DNA of 64,000 nt from CAVXDY01 sp963760715 (GCA_963760715.1 CAVXDY010000008.1:1-64000); one strand, 5' to 3'. Counted from the first letter of the stretch, positions 37,555 through 46,965 are shown. A program made the numbers and translations. Notes: generated by a model from the letters alone, not told the origin.

Positions 37555-38921
37555 ACGACCACTCCCGGGCGGACGCCGCTCGTGCCGACGCTGCGGGTGC
37601 CCCACGACGACGACCGCGAGGTGAGCATCGCGTAGTAGGTCTGCCAGAGCATGAACACGAGGTAGAAGAAGACCCACACGATCCCGAACAGCCACAGGGG
37701 CCCGTAGCTCTTGCGGCGGACCGCGAAGTAGAGGCTGTAGACGAGGGCCATGGCGTAGATGCCGACCAGGTAGGTCAGGGGGGCGGCGCGGCCGTCGATG
37801 AGGGGGTGCCAGATGAGCGCGCGCAGGGCGATGATGGGCGCCAGGATGGGCAGCACGATGCCGACATAGGTGCCGGCCGAGGCGAGGGGGTGCTTGCGCC
37901 AGATGAACCTCGACACGAGCAGGGACTCCCGGGTCCAGGAGCGCTTCCACCGCGTCTGCTGCTTCATGAACTGCCGGAAGCCGTCGGGCACGATCGTGTG
38001 GGAGACGGCCTCGGAGTGGTAGATGACCTTCCAGTCGTGCAGCACGCAGTTGGTGAGGGAGCGGTCGTCGCCGAAGGTGGACGGGCGGCCCAGGAACGTC
38101 TGGGTCTCCCACCACTCGAGGTGGGGCAGGATCGCCGCGCGGCGGTAGGCCGAGAAGCAGCCGGAGCAGCAGGTGACCGTGCTGAAGACCGACTCGGCCG
38201 CCTTGCAGACCTTGAAGGCCACGAAGTAGCGGACCGCCTGCATCTTGGTGAGCCAGGTGCTGACGGAGCCCGAGACGTTCTGCACCTCGGCGTGCCCGCA
38301 CACCGCGCCCACGCGATCGTCGGCGAAGCCCTGCACCAGCTTGGCCAGCGCGTTCGGCTCGAGGACGCTGTCGGAGTCGACGAAGGCGAGGATCTCCGCG
38401 TCGGTCGCCCGGATGCCGGCGGCCATGGCGGCCCGCTTGCCGCGGTTCTGGGGGAAGTCGATGACCGTCACCCGGCCGCCGGCCTCCTCGGCGACGGCGC
38501 GCATCTCCGCGAGCGTCCCGTCGGAGGACCCGTCGTTGACCGCGACCAGCTCCAGCTTCTCGGAGGGGTAGTCAAGGGCCAGGAGGGAGCGCAGGCTGGC
38601 GGCGATCGCCTTCTCCTCGTTGAAGCCGGGCATGACGATGGCGACCCGGGGCTCGAGGCCGCGATCCTTGGGGGCGCGATATGCGAGCGAGAGGGCGAAA
38701 CGCGACAGGATGTAGACCGTCACCACCAGGCCGTAGATGCCGAAGTAGAGGTCGGCCGAGATCTTGGGGATGAACAGGACCTTGTAGGCGACGATCACGG
38801 CGATGATCGCCACCAGGTAGGCGCCGACCAGCAGATGCAGCTTGCCGACGCCCCACGGACGGGGCGGGCGGGCGTCCTTGCGAGACGACGGGTCGGAGGG
38901 ACGAGCGAGGGCGTGCAACAT
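37551..38921 (-). CDS. Processive family-2 glycosyltransferase
   Basis: The 456-residue enzyme has two N-terminal helices (about 29-50 and 59-80), a GT-A catalytic core and four or five C-terminal helices. Catalytic motifs are VAVNDGSSDG (Asp130), VDSDS (182-186), GDD (284-286) and QQTRW (321-325), the D,D,D,QxxRW set of processive synthases such as hyaluronan, chitin and poly-GlcNAc synthases. It likely polymerises and exports a beta-linked polysaccharide. ATG at 38921 is chosen over the long open frame because GGAG precedes it and the upstream part is not protein-like. It heads a coupled three-gene operon with a small membrane protein and a GH18 hydrolase. Confidence 0.8.
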   Translation of the reverse strand: MLHALARPSDPSSRKDARPPRPWGVGKLHLLVGAYLVAIIAVIVAYKVLFIPKISADLYFGIYGLVVTVYILSRFALSLAYRAPKDRGLEPRVAIVMPGFNEEKAIAASLRSLLALDYPSEKLELVAVNDGSSDGTLAEMRAVAEEAGGRVTVIDFPQNRGKRAAMAAGIRATDAEILAFVDSDSVLEPNALAKLVQGFADDRVGAVCGHAEVQNVSGSVSTWLTKMQAVRYFVAFKVCKAAESVFSTVTCCSGCFSAYRRAAILPHLEWWETQTFLGRPSTFGDDRSLTNCVLHDWKVIYHSEAVSHTIVPDGFRQFMKQQTRWKRSWTRESLLVSRFIWRKHPLASAGTYVGIVLPILAPIIALRALIWHPLIDGRAAPLTYLVGIYAMALVYSLYFAVRRKSYGPLWLFGIVWVFFYLVFMLWQTYYAMLTSRSSSWGTRSVGTSGVRPGVVV

Positions 38922-38949
38922 CGTGGGCACTCCGAAGCAGCAGGCTTTC

Positions 38950-38967
38950 GCACCGTGGGAACGGTGC
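38950..38967 (-). promoter_or_regulatory. Leader hairpin upstream of the glycosyltransferase
   Basis: In the minus-strand leader GCACCG pairs with CGGTGC over a 6-base loop, followed by GAAAGCC, about 30 bases before the start. The 272-base gap 38922-39193 holds no other gene. The GAAAGCC run recalls part of a c-di-GMP-I riboswitch, but the rest of that consensus is missing. Confidence 0.3.
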
Positions 38968-39193
38968 AGGCGTCGCGCTGGGCACTGAGGCGACGGTTGC
39001 GAGACCCTCTGGGAGTCCCATCCGATCCACCCCGTGGTCTGTGCGTCGGCCGGCCTGATCGGAACTTGAGGCGCGGGGACGCTTCGTCGGCAATCCGCCT
39101 GCCCGGTCGGCCGCAAGCCGCCAAAACCGCTGCAATGCCGGCCCGCGGTGCGGCGGGTGACCGGCCCGCGCGAGGCGATCGCGGGGGTCCGGC

Positions 39194-40174
39194 GTGACCC
39201 ACGGGGACCAGGCCGCCGAGCCGGCCCAGCCCGGGCGCGCGAAGGTCATCGTCTGGCGCGCCACGGAGTGGATCCGGCGCTCGCTCTCCCGGTTCGCCGC
39301 GGTTCGCGGCACCCGGCAGTCGGCGGCGATCGCCTACTACGTGCTGCTCTCGCTGTTCCCGCTCATGCTGGTGCTCGCCTCGGTGGCCGGGCTGGTGCTC
39401 AATGACGAGGGCCTGCGGTCCGACTTCGTCAGCGCGCTCACGGACGCGCTGCCCATCACGGAGTCGGGGGCGAGTCAGCTCGACTCGGCGCTGCGGGGCG
39501 TGAGCGCGAACGCGGGCGCCGTCGGCCTGGTGAGCCTCGTGACCCTGATCTGGTCGGCGAGCGGGATGATGGGCGCGATCCGGGGGAGCCTCGACGACAT
39601 CGACCCGGAGACCCCTCCCCGGCCGTTCGCCCGCGGGAAGCTCGTCGATCTGATCATGCTGCTCATCGCCGCGCTGCTCCTCGCCGCGTCCGCGGGGCTC
39701 ACGATCGCGACGCGGGTCGCGCGGGGGGACGTCGGGGGCTCCGTCGGGCTCCCGGGCCCCGTCTACGAGGTCGGCCGGGTCGTCGTGCCGATCGTCGTCG
39801 GGACCGCGCTCCTCGTGGTGCTCCTGCGATGGGCCCCGTCCGCCGGACCTCCGGTGCGCGACTCATGGCCCGCCGCCCTCGTGGGCGCGGTGGCCCTGTG
39901 GGCGCTGTCGGTGGGCTTCGCCGCCTTCATCCAGTCCTTCGGCAGCTACAACGTGGTGTACGGCTCCCTGGCCGCGGTGGTCGTGTTCCTGGTGTTCGTG
40001 TACCTCGCCGCCAACCTCGTCCTGATGACGGCGGCCTTCGCCGCCGAGTGGAGGGGCGTCCTCCGCGACCGCCCGGGCTCCGAGCCCGGGCCCAGCCTGG
40101 GGGCGGAGGTCCTGGGGTTCCTCCGCGGGCTGGTGGTGCGCGACGACCGGCCCCCGACGCAACCGCGGGACTGA
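39194..40174 (+). CDS. YihY/BrkB-family membrane protein
   Basis: The 326-residue protein has six membrane helices. AIAYYVLLSLFPLMLVLASV near residue 45 and ALWALSVGFAAFIQSFGSYN with VYGSLAAVVVFLVFVYLAAN are the family's diagnostic stretches. Members were once called ribonuclease BN; they are integral membrane proteins of uncertain role, perhaps transporters. GTG start. It is divergent from the glycosyltransferase operon and converges with the flippase-like gene. Confidence 0.85.
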   Translation: MTHGDQAAEPAQPGRAKVIVWRATEWIRRSLSRFAAVRGTRQSAAIAYYVLLSLFPLMLVLASVAGLVLNDEGLRSDFVSALTDALPITESGASQLDSALRGVSANAGAVGLVSLVTLIWSASGMMGAIRGSLDDIDPETPPRPFARGKLVDLIMLLIAALLLAASAGLTIATRVARGDVGGSVGLPGPVYEVGRVVVPIVVGTALLVVLLRWAPSAGPPVRDSWPAALVGAVALWALSVGFAAFIQSFGSYNVVYGSLAAVVVFLVFVYLAANLVLMTAAFAAEWRGVLRDRPGSEPGPSLGAEVLGFLRGLVVRDDRPPTQPRD

Positions 40175-40192
40175 GTCCGGCGGCCCCGGACG

Positions 40193-41386
40193 CTAGGTCT
40201 CCGGGGGCGCGGGCCGGGGGGCGTTCGCGTCCCGGCCGGTGCGCGGCGGCTCGCGGTCGGTGATCACCGCCCCCACCCCGGCCGCCCCCACCGGCTCGGG
40301 GGGCGCGGGCACCCGCCACGACCGGCGGAAGCGCCAGAGCAGCAGGGCGAACACGCCGAGCACGATCGGGCCGGCGTAGGTGAGGCCGCGGAAGAGGATC
40401 ACGCCGGCCACGATCTGCGACTCGTCGGAGCCGCCCGTGACCGCCAGGAAGCCCGAGACGTAGAGCGCCTCGGTCACGCCGACGCCGCCGGGGGTGAAGT
40501 TCACGATCGTCAGCAGCCGGACGAGCGTGTAGACGACGGCGATCGAGCCGACCGGGAGCTCGTCGGTGCCGAGGCCGACGGCCCTCATCGAGACGGCGAG
40601 CATGATGCCGTTCAGGACGTAGACGGAGACCACGGCGGCCATGACCCACCCGCCGCGCTCGGACCAGGTCTGCCGCAGGTCGTCGCGGAACCGCACGGCC
40701 GCCTCGGCGAAGTCCTGATCGCTGGGGCGGCGGTGCACCACCCCCCGGGCCCAGCGCGCGAAGCGCCCGGTGAGCGTGCCGATCCTCCGCGAGAAGGTCT
40801 CGCTCCGGAGCATGAGCCAGACGAGGACGATCCCGGTGGCGGACACCGCCAGGCCGATCGCCGCCAGCACCACGATGCCCGTCGAGATCTCCCCCTCCGC
40901 CGCCGCGATCAGCACGGCGAGGATCGGCATCACGAGGACGGTCAGGTTGGTGAGCGAGCTGGTGAAGAGCCAACTGCGGGCGAAGTCGTCGGTGTAGAAG
41001 CCCCAGGAGCGCAGCATGCCCAGCCGGGTGGCCGTGCCGGAGGGGCCGGGGACCGTGTTGGAGACGGCCGCCGCGCCCTCGACCGCCACGATGCCGCGCG
41101 TCATCCCCAGCCCCGGCACCGTGATCGCGAGCTGGGCGGCGATCAGGACCTGCACCACCAGCAACAGCACCACGAGCAGGATGCCCGCCTGGAGCGAGAC
41201 GGCGGCGAGGGCCGCGCCGACGTCCTCGAGGTTCCCGATGTTGTCGAGCAGCACCCACGCGATCAGGCCCAGAAGGAGCAGGGTGAGCACCCCGCGCGCG
41301 AGCGCGTCGGGCACGTGCACGCGGCGCCGCCCCACCGCGGTGACGGTCTCCTCCGGCCCCGGGGGCCCCTCCTCCGCGGCGCTCAC
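40193..41386 (-). CDS. LPG-synthase-TM/UPF0104 family membrane protein
   Basis: The 397-residue protein has about eight membrane segments with VEGAAAVSNTVPGPSGTATR near 105 and LLTIVNFTPGGVGVTEALYV near 305, the conserved features of the lysylphosphatidylglycerol-synthase transmembrane (flippase-like) domain. The soluble aminoacyltransferase domain of MprF is absent, as in the UPF0104 group. Probable lipid or glycolipid transporter; the C-terminal 50 residues are disordered. It is separated from the CHAT gene end by 61 bases. Confidence 0.75.
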   Translation of the reverse strand: MSAAEEGPPGPEETVTAVGRRRVHVPDALARGVLTLLLLGLIAWVLLDNIGNLEDVGAALAAVSLQAGILLVVLLLVVQVLIAAQLAITVPGLGMTRGIVAVEGAAAVSNTVPGPSGTATRLGMLRSWGFYTDDFARSWLFTSSLTNLTVLVMPILAVLIAAAEGEISTGIVVLAAIGLAVSATGIVLVWLMLRSETFSRRIGTLTGRFARWARGVVHRRPSDQDFAEAAVRFRDDLRQTWSERGGWVMAAVVSVYVLNGIMLAVSMRAVGLGTDELPVGSIAVVYTLVRLLTIVNFTPGGVGVTEALYVSGFLAVTGGSDESQIVAGVILFRGLTYAGPIVLGVFALLLWRFRRSWRVPAPPEPVGAAGVGAVITDREPPRTGRDANAPRPAPPET

Positions 41387-41447
41387 CGGCGCAGTCTGCC
41401 ATCCGCGGGGCCCCCCTCGGCACGTCCTCTCGGCGCGTGCCGGAGCG

Positions 41448-44400
41448 TCAGGCCGCGAGCGCCGCCAGCGGGTGGCCGTAGACGGCGTACGCGAGCCAGG
41501 TGGCGTCGCCGTCCGCGCGGGCCTTGTTCCTCCCGGCCGTGGTCGCCTCGCTCACGTTCTTCCCGGCGCGAAGGCTCTCGTAGAAGGTCACGATGAACCC
41601 GCGCGCCGGCGTGTCGCCGACCGACCAGAGGCTCGACACGAACACCCCCGCGCCGGCGTCGAGGAAGGCGTCGCTGAACCCGCCGATGCTGGTGAGCTCG
41701 TAGCCCTGGCGGCCCACCTGGCAGGCGTTCAGGACGACGATCGGGGCGCCGTCCTTGCTCGCCAGGTTCGCGAACCCCGCGACCGTGCGGGCGCTGAGGG
41801 GGTCCTGCACGAAGTGGCCGTCCTCCATGCGCCCCTCGAGCAGGATCTGCGCGTCGGAGATGTCCTCCACCTCGGCCAGGCCGTGGCCGGCGAAGTGCAG
41901 GAGGTCGAAGGCCCCCGGCTTGCGCAGCAGCTCGCGCACCTCGCGCTGGGCGGGCGTCACGGCCGTCGCGCCGAAGGTGGCCTCCAGGAAGTCGCGCTCG
42001 GCCGCGGTCTCGGGGAGCGCCCAGTCGGGGTCGGGGTACTCGGGGATGACGTAGCGCGCCTTGCCGGGGCGGATCCGCAGCCGCTCGGGGGGCCAGCGGC
42101 CCAGCAGCCAGCGCACCAGTCCCATCTGACCGAGGAAGGCGGTCTCCCGCGGCAGGCCCCGGGAACCGGGCTTCTTCAGGTGCACCAGCTCCCACGGGAT
42201 GAAGGGCTCGGTGCAGGTGGCCATCACGCCGTTCAGGTGCTTGCGGTTGGTCCAGAGGATGCCCTGGAGCTCCTCGGGCACCAGCTCCTCGAGCAGCTCC
42301 ACGCCGAACGCCCGCAGCTCCTCCTGGAAGTCCTGCTCGTCCCCCTTGGTGCTGAGCCAGCGATCCTCGATCAGCTTGTAGAGGTTGTTGACGTACGTGG
42401 TGCGGTCGGCCCGGATGGGCTTCGACTCGAAGCGCTCGTAGAGCCCCAGCTCGGGGACCTGGAGGTCGAACTGGTACACGAGGTCGTCGCCCTGGCGGGT
42501 CTCGGCGATCTCGAGCTGGCGCAGCTGCTCCCGCTGCGGCGGGCTGTCGGCGGCGGTCGCGTCGGCGGCGATGGGGCCGGCGGGGCCGCGGGCGCGACGG
42601 CGCGCGACGATCTCGGGCGTCAGCTTCAGGGTCAGGATCGGGACCTGGCCCTGGCGGGCGATGATCCAGACCTCCCCCTCGCCGGCGTGCGTCGGCTCCA
42701 CGTCGAACAGCACCAGGGCCGGCTGGCCGGGCTTCGGCACCGGGATCTCGGCGCGCGGCTCACCCACGATGCGCACGTTGGCCTTCGCGAGGGCCTGCAG
42801 GATCAGCGGACGCTCCTCGTCGAGCGCCGCGGCGCCCCCGGCGCCGATCGCCCCCTTCGCGCGCTCGATGTCCTCGCGCGACACGGTCACGGTGACCGAG
42901 CTGGTGGCCCCGAGCGGGATCTGCGCGTCCATCTCGGCGAGCACGTGCGTCGTCGCGGGCTCGGCGGGCCGCGGGCGTCCGCGGGTGCCTCCCCGGGTGG
43001 GCGCAGGCGGCGGCGGGGCCTCCGCCGGAGGCGGCTTCGCCCGCTGCCCGCGCGTCCGACGGGGCGCCGGCGGTGGGGGTGGCGGGGGCGCGCCGCCGCC
43101 GTTCGCGGCGGCCTGGGCGGGCACCAGCCAGCCGGCGATCGCGTCGACGACGTCGGGCTGGGCGAAGTAGACCGTGTGGAAGATGCGCGCGGTGGTGCCG
43201 AAGTCGTGCACCTCGTCCACGAAGTCCCCGATCGCGGGATCGATCTTCGTCATCGAGGGGACATCGACCACGAGGTCGTTCGGCACGTGCTTCATCAGCT
43301 GGTCAACCAGCCCGTCGGTGAGGGCGGCCTTCAGGCGGGCCGGGAACGCGCGGTCGTCGTCGCCGAGCAGGCTCACCTCGAAGTTCGACGACACGACGAA
43401 GTAGGTGCTGTCGGCCGGCTCGGGCTGCCCCGGCTGCCGCTTGGAGAGGTCGGTGACGAAGGGCCCGTCGGGCTCCATCGCGGCGATGCCCGGGATCCCG
43501 TCGGCCGTGATCGCCTGCGTGACGAGGTACTTCGCGAGCGCGCCGACGCCCCGGATCGCCTCGGTCAGCACCAGGGCCGTCGTCTGCGCGCCGGGGATGA
43601 GGGCGATCGCGCGGCTGCCGGCCGCGGCGACGTTGGTGTAGAGGTCGATCATCGCCTTCAGGTTGTCCGGCTCGGCGAGGGGCGTGCCGCCGTTGGTGCA
43701 CGCGACGAAGACGGCGCGCTCGACGGCCGCCCCCTTCTTCTCGTTGGGCAGGAGCTGCTCCACCAGGCTCCGCAGCACCAGCCCGCCGCGGCTGTAGGCC
43801 AGGGCGTGGATCTCCGGCGGGTGGGCGAGGTCGCCCAGGTGCAGCCGCCCCAGGAGGTCGGTCGCGTTGGCGAGGGGGTCCACGCTGAGGGTGGGGTGGT
43901 CGAAGCCGATCACCGTGTCGTAGCCGGCGTTGGCGTCCGTCAGCAGCCGGCGCCCCTCCGCGGTCGCCCCCAGGGTGCCGAAGCTCCCCGAGGTGGAGCT
44001 GAACGTGCCGTGCACGAACAGCAGGATGCGCGCCGGGCGGTCGGTGGGCAGCTTCCTGGTGTCCAGCGCCTCCATCCGCTTCCACCGCCTGGGGTCGGGC
44101 GACGACATCTCGACGATCCCGCGCCGGGCGTCCTTCTCCAGATAGGCCATGACCTTGCCCACCGCGACCTTCGCGACGAACTTGAACACCACCGCCTTGA
44201 CGGGACCGAGGAGCAGCTTCGAGAAGAAGCCGCGGGAGCGGCGCTGGGTGGCCGACTCGCGCGCCCGCACGTCGACCGTGAACACCGCCCGGCGGCCCGC
44301 CGGCCGGGCCGGCTCCCCGCGGCGCGCCCGGCGGGCCGGCGTCGCCTGCACGTCGGGGAGCTGCCAGGAGTAGACCCCGTCCTGCTCCAGCAGCACCACC

Positions 44401-44738
44401 GCGTCCTCGCCGGGGGCGAGGTCGACCGCGAGCTCGACGGTCCCGCTGGGGGGCACGGCCGGGGCGCCGCGGGCGCGCCGGCCGGTGGGTGGGGTGGGCT
44501 CGACGGTGGGGAGGATCTCGACCTCGTCGAGCACCTCCATGTCCTGGTCGGTCATCGAGGCGAGGATCGCCTCGGTCTCGGGCGACGGGGGCGTGGGGGC
44601 GGTGACGGCGGCGGGTCCGCCCGCCGGCGGGCGGCGGCGGCGGCCCCCGGCCGGCGCGGGGGCGGCGGCCTCTCCTGCGACCACGAGGGTGTCCGGCGTG
44701 ACCACCGTCACGCCGCTCGACCGCATCACCGTCGGCAT
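41448..44738 (-). CDS. CHAT peptidase fused to an alpha/beta hydrolase
   Basis: The 1096-residue protein starts with a disordered region (to about 100). Residues 230-540 form an alpha/beta hydrolase like PGAP1/lipases: ILLFVHGTFSS (239-248) as oxyanion loop, HALAYSRGGLVLRSL with nucleophile Ser316, probable His521. A Pro/Arg-rich linker (550-595) leads to a beta domain (600-710). The C-terminal CHAT domain (about 850-1096) keeps both caspase-clan residues: His952 in LLHFAGHG and Cys1006 in VVLNACQVGR, with FLDAGAGVFVSSLWSV. So one protein carries two hydrolases, an esterase or lipase and a cysteine peptidase. It lies 81 bases downstream of the caspase gene and is probably co-transcribed. Confidence 0.82.
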   Translation of the reverse strand: MPTVMRSSGVTVVTPDTLVVAGEAAAPAPAGGRRRRPPAGGPAAVTAPTPPSPETEAILASMTDQDMEVLDEVEILPTVEPTPPTGRRARGAPAVPPSGTVELAVDLAPGEDAVVLLEQDGVYSWQLPDVQATPARRARRGEPARPAGRRAVFTVDVRARESATQRRSRGFFSKLLLGPVKAVVFKFVAKVAVGKVMAYLEKDARRGIVEMSSPDPRRWKRMEALDTRKLPTDRPARILLFVHGTFSSTSGSFGTLGATAEGRRLLTDANAGYDTVIGFDHPTLSVDPLANATDLLGRLHLGDLAHPPEIHALAYSRGGLVLRSLVEQLLPNEKKGAAVERAVFVACTNGGTPLAEPDNLKAMIDLYTNVAAAGSRAIALIPGAQTTALVLTEAIRGVGALAKYLVTQAITADGIPGIAAMEPDGPFVTDLSKRQPGQPEPADSTYFVVSSNFEVSLLGDDDRAFPARLKAALTDGLVDQLMKHVPNDLVVDVPSMTKIDPAIGDFVDEVHDFGTTARIFHTVYFAQPDVVDAIAGWLVPAQAAANGGGAPPPPPPPAPRRTRGQRAKPPPAEAPPPPAPTRGGTRGRPRPAEPATTHVLAEMDAQIPLGATSSVTVTVSREDIERAKGAIGAGGAAALDEERPLILQALAKANVRIVGEPRAEIPVPKPGQPALVLFDVEPTHAGEGEVWIIARQGQVPILTLKLTPEIVARRRARGPAGPIAADATAADSPPQREQLRQLEIAETRQGDDLVYQFDLQVPELGLYERFESKPIRADRTTYVNNLYKLIEDRWLSTKGDEQDFQEELRAFGVELLEELVPEELQGILWTNRKHLNGVMATCTEPFIPWELVHLKKPGSRGLPRETAFLGQMGLVRWLLGRWPPERLRIRPGKARYVIPEYPDPDWALPETAAERDFLEATFGATAVTPAQREVRELLRKPGAFDLLHFAGHGLAEVEDISDAQILLEGRMEDGHFVQDPLSARTVAGFANLASKDGAPIVVLNACQVGRQGYELTSIGGFSDAFLDAGAGVFVSSLWSVGDTPARGFIVTFYESLRAGKNVSEATTAGRNKARADGDATWLAYAVYGHPLAALAA

Positions 44739-44819
44739 CGCCGCCCCCCGTTCGGCCTCAGAGCGCGCTCATCATCGCCCGGTGCGCCGACCACGGGCAA
44801 CTCCCGGCCGGCGCCCGGC

Positions 44820-45671
44820 TCAGATGGTGAGCGCGGGCCCGACGTCGAACGCGTAGATCGAGTAGTTCGGGGTCTGCCCGTAGCGGGCGTCGATCCCCCC
44901 GCTCGTCGCCTCCCAGAGGCCCTTGAGCGACCGCCGCGCCGCCGGGTCCTCCTTCCACGCCTTCAGGAGCGCTCCGGTGAACACCCCGTTCTGGCGCCCG
45001 TCGTTGCTGAACTGGTCGTCCTGGCACCCGGAGATCAGCACCACCGTCGCGGCGACGGTCGTCAGGCGCTTCGAGGGGATCTCCTTCTGGAGCTTCGCGT
45101 AGAGCGCCGCGTGGGCCTTCTCGGTCGCGATGGCCACGTCCAGGGGAAGCTGCTTGGGCCGGACGTCGTCCTCGTCTCCTGCGCCGCCGGCCCCGCGCGT
45201 GCGCCGGCCCGGAGCGCCGCGCGTGACGGTGCCGCTGTGGCAGCTGTCCGACAGCACCACGATGCGCACGCCCGGCTCGAACTCGGAGAAGAGCGCGAAC
45301 AGCTCGTCGTCGAGGAGCTCGCGGTCGTAGAGGCACCAGGTCTCATCGAGCCCGTCCTCCTCGGGGTCGTCGTCCGGGTTGGTGTTCTCGACCTGGCCGC
45401 CGTGGCCCGAGTAGGTGAGCAGGAAGCTGTCGCCGGGGGCGAGGGCCTTCGCCGCCGCGCGGGCCGCGGACAGGAACTTGGCGCTGGTGGCCTTCTTGGT
45501 CAGCAGCGGTCCCGCGAGCTCGAAGCCCATCTCCGTGGAGAGGGCGGCCATGTCGCGCGCGTCGTTCTCGCATGCGAGGAGGGTCCCCTTCCAGGGCTTC
45601 CCGTCCTCGTCGCGGTAGTGACGGGAATCGACCGCGTTCAGGCCGATGTTCAGTGCGATGCCGCGGGCCAT
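44820..45671 (-). CDS. Caspase-like (metacaspase) peptidase
   Basis: The 283-residue protein is a peptidase C14 domain: ALNIGLNAVD at the start, LLTYSGHGG (catalytic His90), DETWCLYDRELLDDELF and VVLSDSCHSG (catalytic Cys144), followed by an acidic insert (GAGDEDDVRP) and the second subunit strand TVVLISGCQDDQ. GGAGGAGAC before the ATG supports the start. No signal peptide or added effector domain. Metacaspases cut after Arg/Lys and act in programmed cell death and phage defence when paired with effectors; the adjacent CHAT-hydrolase is an obvious candidate partner or substrate. Confidence 0.85.
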   Translation of the reverse strand: MARGIALNIGLNAVDSRHYRDEDGKPWKGTLLACENDARDMAALSTEMGFELAGPLLTKKATSAKFLSAARAAAKALAPGDSFLLTYSGHGGQVENTNPDDDPEEDGLDETWCLYDRELLDDELFALFSEFEPGVRIVVLSDSCHSGTVTRGAPGRRTRGAGGAGDEDDVRPKQLPLDVAIATEKAHAALYAKLQKEIPSKRLTTVAATVVLISGCQDDQFSNDGRQNGVFTGALLKAWKEDPAARRSLKGLWEATSGGIDARYGQTPNYSIYAFDVGPALTI

Positions 45672-45812
45672 GTCTCCTCCGGGAGGGTCGGTGGCGGAAA
45701 CGCCTTGTACCGCTCCTACACCAGCGCCCGCCCGCCGGGCAACCGGCGCCCCCTTCGCCCGCTGCATTCGACAGACTGCCCGCGTACCCAGATCTCGGCC
45801 AGGGGGTTTGCG

Positions 45813-46463
45813 ATGGAGCTCGAGGAAGCGATCCGCAAGCGGCGCGCGGTGAGGACGTACACCGATCGCCCCGTCGACGACGAGGTGCTCGACCGGATCC
45901 TGCGCCTGGCGCTGCGGGCGCCGAGCGGCGGCGGCCAGCAGGCGTGGGGGCTGCTGCTCGTTCGCGATCCCGAGGTGCGGACGGCCGTGGGCGAGCTGAT
46001 CATCTCGGGCGGCGCGACGTACTTCGCGCTCATGCGCCCGCAGAAGGACGCGTCGGACGAGGAGCACGCGGCCTGGGCGCGCGAGTACGCCGAGACCGTG
46101 ATGGGCACCTACCGGCAGGTGCCGGCGTTCATCGTCGGCCTGCTGGTGCCGCGCGGCTACCCGGAGGGGTTTCCGGGCGGCTACGAGGACGACCTGGTCT
46201 CGCTCGCGTTCGCCTTCGAGAACCTGATGCTCGCGGCGCGGGAGGAGGGGCTGGGGAGCGTGCCGATCACCGCCTTCCACCGCTGGGAGAAGGACCGGCT
46301 GCGGGAGATCCTGGGCGTTCCCCCGGAGATCGACCCGGCCATCGTGAGCCCCATCGGCTACCCCGAGTCCTTCCCCACGGGCCTCGCGCCGGCGCTCAAG
46401 CGCAACTTCCGCTCCTGGCGCTCCCTGGTCCACGACGACCGCTACGGGAACACGCGCGAGTAG
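45813..46463 (+). CDS. Nitroreductase-family flavoprotein
   Basis: The 216-residue protein has AIRKRRAVRTYTDRPVDDEV at the start, RLALRAPSGGGQQAWGLLLV at the FMN site and EEGLGSVPITAFHRWEKDRL with the helix contacting flavin, typical of NADH-dependent nitroreductases, which reduce nitro or quinone substrates. It is transcribed away from the caspase gene across a 141-base gap; a purine-poor upstream gives no strong ribosome-binding site, but the ATG fits the family's length. Confidence 0.8.
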   Translation: MELEEAIRKRRAVRTYTDRPVDDEVLDRILRLALRAPSGGGQQAWGLLLVRDPEVRTAVGELIISGGATYFALMRPQKDASDEEHAAWAREYAETVMGTYRQVPAFIVGLLVPRGYPEGFPGGYEDDLVSLAFAFENLMLAAREEGLGSVPITAFHRWEKDRLREILGVPPEIDPAIVSPIGYPESFPTGLAPALKRNFRSWRSLVHDDRYGNTRE

Positions 46464-46569
46464 CCCTCCGGGGGAATCATTGCCCCCGTCGGCCGTCGGG
46501 GAACCTATTCCGACCCGGCGCCGTGTGAGAGGTTGAGCAGCTCACCAGGGTACGTAGAGGGAGCAAGCG

Positions 46570-46965
46570 ATGGCCGAGAACGTCGAGGTTCTCCGGGGCG
46601 CCTACGAGGCGTTCGGCCGGGGCGACATCGAGGCGGTGACGGAGACCTGGGAGGCGGACATCGAGTTCGAGGGGCCGAACAGCTCCCGCATGCGGAGAGC
46701 GCGGCCCTATCGCGGCAAGGAGGAGGTGGCCGGCCTGTTCAACGGGATGAGAGATCGGTGGGAGGGCCTCCTGCTCTCGCCCGACGAGTTCGTGGAACAG
46801 GGCGAGACGGTCGTTGTCCTGGGTCACCTGGAAGGCCGCGCCAAGGACACGGGCACGGACGTCAGGGTGCCCTTCGTGCACGTCTGGAGGATGCGGGAGG
46901 GGAAGGTCGCCCGCGGCCAGGCGCTGACGGACACGGCGGTCATCGCCGACGCCTTGGGCGGGTAG
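46570..46965 (+). CDS. SnoaL/NTF2-like protein
   Basis: The 131-residue protein fits the ketosteroid-isomerase-like fold: NVEVLRGAYEAFGRGDIEAV at the start, GKEEVAGLFNGMRDRWEGLL in the middle and VPFVHVWRMREGKVARGQA at the end. AGGGAG lies before the ATG. Active-site residues cannot be judged. It lies 10 bases before the SIR2 gene and may share its transcript. Confidence 0.7.
   Translation: MAENVEVLRGAYEAFGRGDIEAVTETWEADIEFEGPNSSRMRRARPYRGKEEVAGLFNGMRDRWEGLLLSPDEFVEQGETVVVLGHLEGRAKDTGTDVRVPFVHVWRMREGKVARGQALTDTAVIADALGG

Noticed and set aside
38922..39060. Possible c-di-GMP-I riboswitch before the glycosyltransferase
   Set aside because: GAAAGCC after a hairpin is suggestive, but the GGCAAACC segment and the receptor stem of the consensus are not found.
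41016..46463. 1815-codon open frame on the + strand
   Set aside because: It lies opposite the CHAT and caspase genes, is low-complexity Arg/Gly/Val-rich, and becomes protein-like only in its last 216 codons, which are the nitroreductase.
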